The notes beneath the pieces were generated by a model. It saw only the letters and a list, made by a program, of their open reading frames with translations, was not told where the DNA came from and searched no databases. From an uncultured Eubacteriales bacterium (GTDB lineage Bacteria; Bacillota; Clostridia; Oscillospirales; CAG-272): DNA of 7,736 nt. Made by a program: the position numbers and the translations under genes. The stretch spans positions 1 through 7,736 of the forward strand of contig CAKSEI010000066.1 in the NCBI GenBank assembly GCA_934446285.1, in the 5' to 3' direction. Positions 4,724 to 7,736 of this stretch are shown piece after piece (the stretch's first letter is position 1; each line of letters opens with the position of its first letter).

Positions 4724-5998
4724 CTACTTTACAAAATCAAATTCAAAGTCGTACATGCTGACCGTGTCGCCGTCCTCGCATCCGTGCGCTTCGAGCGCGT
4801 CGATTATGCCGTTATTTTTCAACATTCGCTGAAAATACATGAGCGATTCTCTGTCCTCAAAGTTAATACCGCCCATGAGGTTCTCAAGCCACCGTCCCTC
4901 GACACAGTACACGCCGTTTACATTTCTTATGACTGTATCTGCCGGTGAAGGTGCTTTCTCCTCCTCGGGCGCGTATTCCTCTTCATATGTAATTATAGGC
5001 GGCAAGTCACGCAGCGCCTCCGCCGTTACCTCTATCAGCCTGTCAAGACCGTTGTGCGCGGCAGCGGAAATATAAACGGTCGGACGTCCGCTCTGCTCGG
5101 CAAATTCGACAAATTTTTTAAATTCATCACTCTCTGTGTCTGCGCAGTCAAGCTTATTTGCAACGATTATCTGCGGGCGCTTTGACAGCTCTTCGGAATA
5201 TTCCGCAAGCTCCTTATCGATAAGCTTAATATCATCTATCGGATTTCTGCCCTCGCTGCCCGAGACGTCTACTACGTGCAGCAGCAGCCGGCAGCGCTCA
5301 ATATGACGCAGGAAATCGTGTCCGAGCCCCGCTCCGTCCGACGCTCCCTCTATAAGACCCGGTATATCAGCCATGACAAATCCTGCGTTCTCTCCGCTCT
5401 CGACTACACCGAGTCCCGGCGACAGCGTTGTGAAATGATAATTTGCTATCTTCGGGCGTGCGGAGGTAACGCACGATAGGATAGACGATTTGCCGACATT
5501 CGGCAGTCCTATCAGTCCTACGTCCGCTATTACTTTAAGCTCAAATATTACTTCCCTTTCCTCGCCCTTGAGCCCCGCCTTGGCAAAACGAGGTATCTGC
5601 TTCGTCGGAGTGGCGAAATGAACATTTCCCCATCCGCCGTTGCCGCCGCGGCAAAGTACATAATCCCCGCCGTCCGACATATCATGTATGACGAGTCCGC
5701 TCTCAGCGTCCTTTATGACTGTCCCCGCGGGAACTTTTAAATATAAGTCGGGCGCATTCTTCCCGTGGAATTTTGAATTTTTTCCGTCGCCGCCGTTTTC
5801 GGCTGTAAATTTTCTCTTGTATCTGTACGCCGTAAGGGTCGTCTCGCCTTTGTCTACCGTGACTATGATACTGCCGCCTTTGCCGCCGTCTCCGCCGTCA
5901 GGACCGCCGTGGGAAATGTATTTTTCTCTGTGAAAGGAAACGCAGCCGTTGCCGCCGTTTCCCGCTTTTACAAAAACTTTTACCTTATCTGCAAACAT
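4724..5998 (-). CDS. obg: Obg-family GTPase (ObgE/CgtA)
   Basis: This essential GTPase associates with the large ribosomal subunit and acts in its late assembly, with links to the stress response. It has 424 residues, close to B. subtilis Obg (428). All three domains are visible. The glycine-rich Obg fold covers about 1-157 (GGNG, GGPDGGDGGKGG, GGNGGWGN). The G domain has G1 GLPNVGKS (164-171), G2 TT at 190-191, G3 DIPG (211-214), G4 NKLD (281-284) and G5 SAA (311-313). A C-terminal OCT domain covers about 355-421. The start (MFADKVKVFVKAGNGGNG) matches the family start. The ATG directly follows the ligA stop (TAG then ATG, 0 nt between), with only a weak GAGAT about ten nt upstream, so translation is probably coupled to ligA. 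In many bacteria obg follows rplU and rpmA; here its upstream neighbour is ligA. Confidence 0.96.
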   Translation of the reverse strand: MFADKVKVFVKAGNGGNGCVSFHREKYISHGGPDGGDGGKGGSIIVTVDKGETTLTAYRYKRKFTAENGGDGKNSKFHGKNAPDLYLKVPAGTVIKDAESGLVIHDMSDGGDYVLCRGGNGGWGNVHFATPTKQIPRFAKAGLKGEEREVIFELKVIADVGLIGLPNVGKSSILSCVTSARPKIANYHFTTLSPGLGVVESGENAGFVMADIPGLIEGASDGAGLGHDFLRHIERCRLLLHVVDVSGSEGRNPIDDIKLIDKELAEYSEELSKRPQIIVANKLDCADTESDEFKKFVEFAEQSGRPTVYISAAAHNGLDRLIEVTAEALRDLPPIITYEEEYAPEEEKAPSPADTVIRNVNGVYCVEGRWLENLMGGINFEDRESLMYFQRMLKNNGIIDALEAHGCEDGDTVSMYDFEFDFVK

Positions 5999-7736
5999 CT
6001 ATTTCACCATCTCAATAAGTTTATTTTCATCTATAATCTTAATTCCGAGTGCCTCAGCACGCGTAAGCTTGCCGCCCGCAGCCTCGCCCGCGACGACGTA
6101 ATCGGTTTTTTTCGACACAGAGCCTGCAACGTTTCCGCCGTGGCTCATTATAAGTGCACCCGCCTCCTGCCTGGTCATGGTCGGAAGAGTGCCCGTGAGG
6201 ACAAAAGTCAGACCGTCAAAGCGCTTATCAAGTGCGCTCTCTCCTGAATATACCGTGACAACTCCGAGCTCTTCAAGAGAAGATATCAGCCTGCGAGTGG
6301 ACTCCTGCTCAAAGAAAGTTACAATACAGTGCGCCGTAACTGCGCCTATGTCATTTACTTTAGTCAGAGCTTCCTCGTCGAGTGAGAAGAATTTCTCGAT
6401 ATCGTTAAAGTGTTCCGCGAGCGTCTGTGCCGCTTTCTCGCCTACCTGCCGTATACCGAGGGCGTAGAGCAGACGTGCGAGCTCTGCCTTTTTTGACCTG
6501 TCGATGGCAGCGACAAGGTTTTCTGCTGATTTTCTGCCTAACCGTTCAAGCGGCTCTATCTGCTCTGCAGTCAGCCTGTATAAATCGGAGCAGTCGCGGA
6601 GCAGTCCCGCATCACGCAGTGTTTTCACTACGGACGGACCGAGTCCGTCTATATTCATCGCGTCTCTCGAAACAAAGTGCTCGATATTTCTTACAAGCTG
6701 CGCCGGGCAGTCGGAATTTGTACATCTGACCGCACTCTCATCCGGGTCGTCGAAGACCCTCTGACCGCATGACGGACATACCGTCGGCATTGTGAAAGGC
6801 TTCGAGTCGGGAGCACGCAGCGCGTGATTAACCGAGACGACCTCGGGGATTATGTCTCCCGCCTTTTGTATTACAACTGTGTCGGAGATGCGTATATCCT
6901 TTTCTGCGATAAAATCCTTATTATGCAGCGTCGCCCGTGATACGCTCGTTCCTGCGAGGCGAATCGGGTCAAAGACCGCAGTCGGAGTAAGAACACCTGT
7001 CCTGCCGACTCCTATCACGATATCTCTCAGTGTACTTTCTTTTCTCTCGGGCGGGAATTTATAAGCCACAGCCCACTTGGGAGTGTTAGTGTTTTCGCCT
7101 ATCAATAGACGCTGAGCAAAGGAATTGACCTTTATCACCACGCCGTCTATATCAAAAGGTAGGGTTGAACGCATTGCTCCTATTTCCTCGATTTTTGCGA
7201 TGATTTCATCAAGAGTGCGCAGCGTCTGCCTGTACGGGATGACCTTAAAACCGAGTCCTGACAGAAAATCAAGGCTTTCGTCATGAAAATCAAAGTGCCT
7301 GTCGCATTCCTGCGTATTAAAGATAAAGATATCGAGATTTCTCTTTGCGGTTATCTTCGAATCAAGCTGCCGCAAAGAGCCCGCCGCAGCGTTTCTGGGG
7401 TTAGCGAAAAGGGGCTGCTCGTCATCCTCACGCTGCCTGTTGAGTGCATCAAAGGACGAACGCGGCATAAATACCTCTCCGCGCACAACGAGCCTTCCCT
7501 CGTAATCTATCTTCAAGGGGATGCTGCGTATCGTCTTTAGGTTCTCAGTGACGTTTTCGCCCGTCCTGCCGTCTCCGCGTGTAGCTCCGGAGACAAAATT
7601 GCCGCCCTCGTATGTCAGCGCGACAGACAGTCCGTCTATCTTGCATTCAACCGAGAATTCCGGCGAATATTCTTTTACCGTATAGAGATATTCGCCGAGC
7701 TCTTCATACGAAAAAACATCCTGTAGACTCTTGAGC
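5999..7736 (-). CDS. ligA: NAD-dependent DNA ligase LigA, N-terminus beyond the right edge
   Basis: LigA seals nicks in DNA during replication and repair, using NAD+ to adenylate its active-site lysine. The frame is open from the window edge for 578 residues to TAG 6001-5999; by comparison with E. coli LigA about 83 N-terminal residues (domain Ia and the start) are outside. The adenylated lysine is in ECKIDGLSVAL, Lys codon 7642-7640. After it come SGATRGDGRTGENVTENLKTIRSIP, RGEVFMP, PFDIDGVVIKV and WAVAYKFPPE, the usual nucleotidyltransferase and OB-fold motifs. A four-cysteine zinc finger (CPSCG ... CTNSDC) lies at about 6701-6779, then helix-hairpin-helix repeats, and a C-terminal BRCT domain at about 6002-6237. 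A TTG at 7516 is not the start: it codes Leu within the conserved TIRSIPLKI. The gene is co-transcribed with obg, whose ATG touches its stop codon. Confidence 0.96.
   Translation of the reverse strand, partial: LKSLQDVFSYEELGEYLYTVKEYSPEFSVECKIDGLSVALTYEGGNFVSGATRGDGRTGENVTENLKTIRSIPLKIDYEGRLVVRGEVFMPRSSFDALNRQREDDEQPLFANPRNAAAGSLRQLDSKITAKRNLDIFIFNTQECDRHFDFHDESLDFLSGLGFKVIPYRQTLRTLDEIIAKIEEIGAMRSTLPFDIDGVVIKVNSFAQRLLIGENTNTPKWAVAYKFPPERKESTLRDIVIGVGRTGVLTPTAVFDPIRLAGTSVSRATLHNKDFIAEKDIRISDTVVIQKAGDIIPEVVSVNHALRAPDSKPFTMPTVCPSCGQRVFDDPDESAVRCTNSDCPAQLVRNIEHFVSRDAMNIDGLGPSVVKTLRDAGLLRDCSDLYRLTAEQIEPLERLGRKSAENLVAAIDRSKKAELARLLYALGIRQVGEKAAQTLAEHFNDIEKFFSLDEEALTKVNDIGAVTAHCIVTFFEQESTRRLISSLEELGVVTVYSGESALDKRFDGLTFVLTGTLPTMTRQEAGALIMSHGGNVAGSVSKKTDYVVAGEAAGGKLTRAEALGIKIIDENKLIEMVK

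Noticed and set aside
7514..7516. TTG as a possible start of a 505-residue LigA
   Set aside because: The frame is open upstream to the window edge and encodes conserved LigA sequence including the catalytic KIDG; this TTG is a Leu codon inside TIRSIPLKI.

Overview
The window is a block of conserved housekeeping genes. It fits a Gram-positive anaerobe of the Clostridia (Bacillota), possibly a gut Oscillospirales-like lineage. The grounds are gene content (RlmA with N-terminal zinc ligands, NAD-dependent LigA, Obg, and a bacterial GlnRS beside a long ~556-residue GluRS), roughly balanced base composition, tight operons with good Shine-Dalgarno sites, and sigma-A-type promoters with extended -10 elements. 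No ribosomal RNA marker is present, so this placement is an inference.

Layout. Positions 3248 down to 1 (minus strand) hold a tight three-gene operon: a metallo-beta-lactamase-fold hydrolase, then gltX (glutamyl-tRNA synthetase), then glnS (glutaminyl-tRNA synthetase, cut by the left edge). Spacers are 3 and 2 nt. The operon has a good promoter whose predicted transcription start is the A of the first ATG, so its mRNA should be leaderless. Positions 3249-3777 are a 529-nt gene-free divergent region. It carries that promoter and a near-consensus plus-strand promoter (TTGACA, 17 nt, TATGAT with TGn), then about 435 nt of A-rich, T-poor sequence with several small hairpins. Positions 3778-4587 (plus strand) encode RlmA, a 23S rRNA guanine-N1 methyltransferase. 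A rho-independent terminator follows at about 4653-4679. From the right edge down to 4724 (minus strand) lie ligA (NAD-dependent DNA ligase, 5' end outside the window) and obg (ribosome-associated GTPase), with the ligA stop codon directly touching the obg ATG.

Function. Most of the genes serve translation: tRNA charging with Glu and Gln, 23S rRNA modification, and ribosome assembly (Obg). LigA serves replication and repair. The hydrolase heading the tRNA synthetase operon has no assigned substrate.

Novelty. I see no mobile element, CRISPR array, prophage, toxin-antitoxin pair or defence system. The only stretch that ordinary genes do not explain is 3249-3777: a strong promoter drives a long untranslated transcript upstream of rlmA that could be a regulatory leader or a small RNA. 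I could not match it to a known RNA family by eye.
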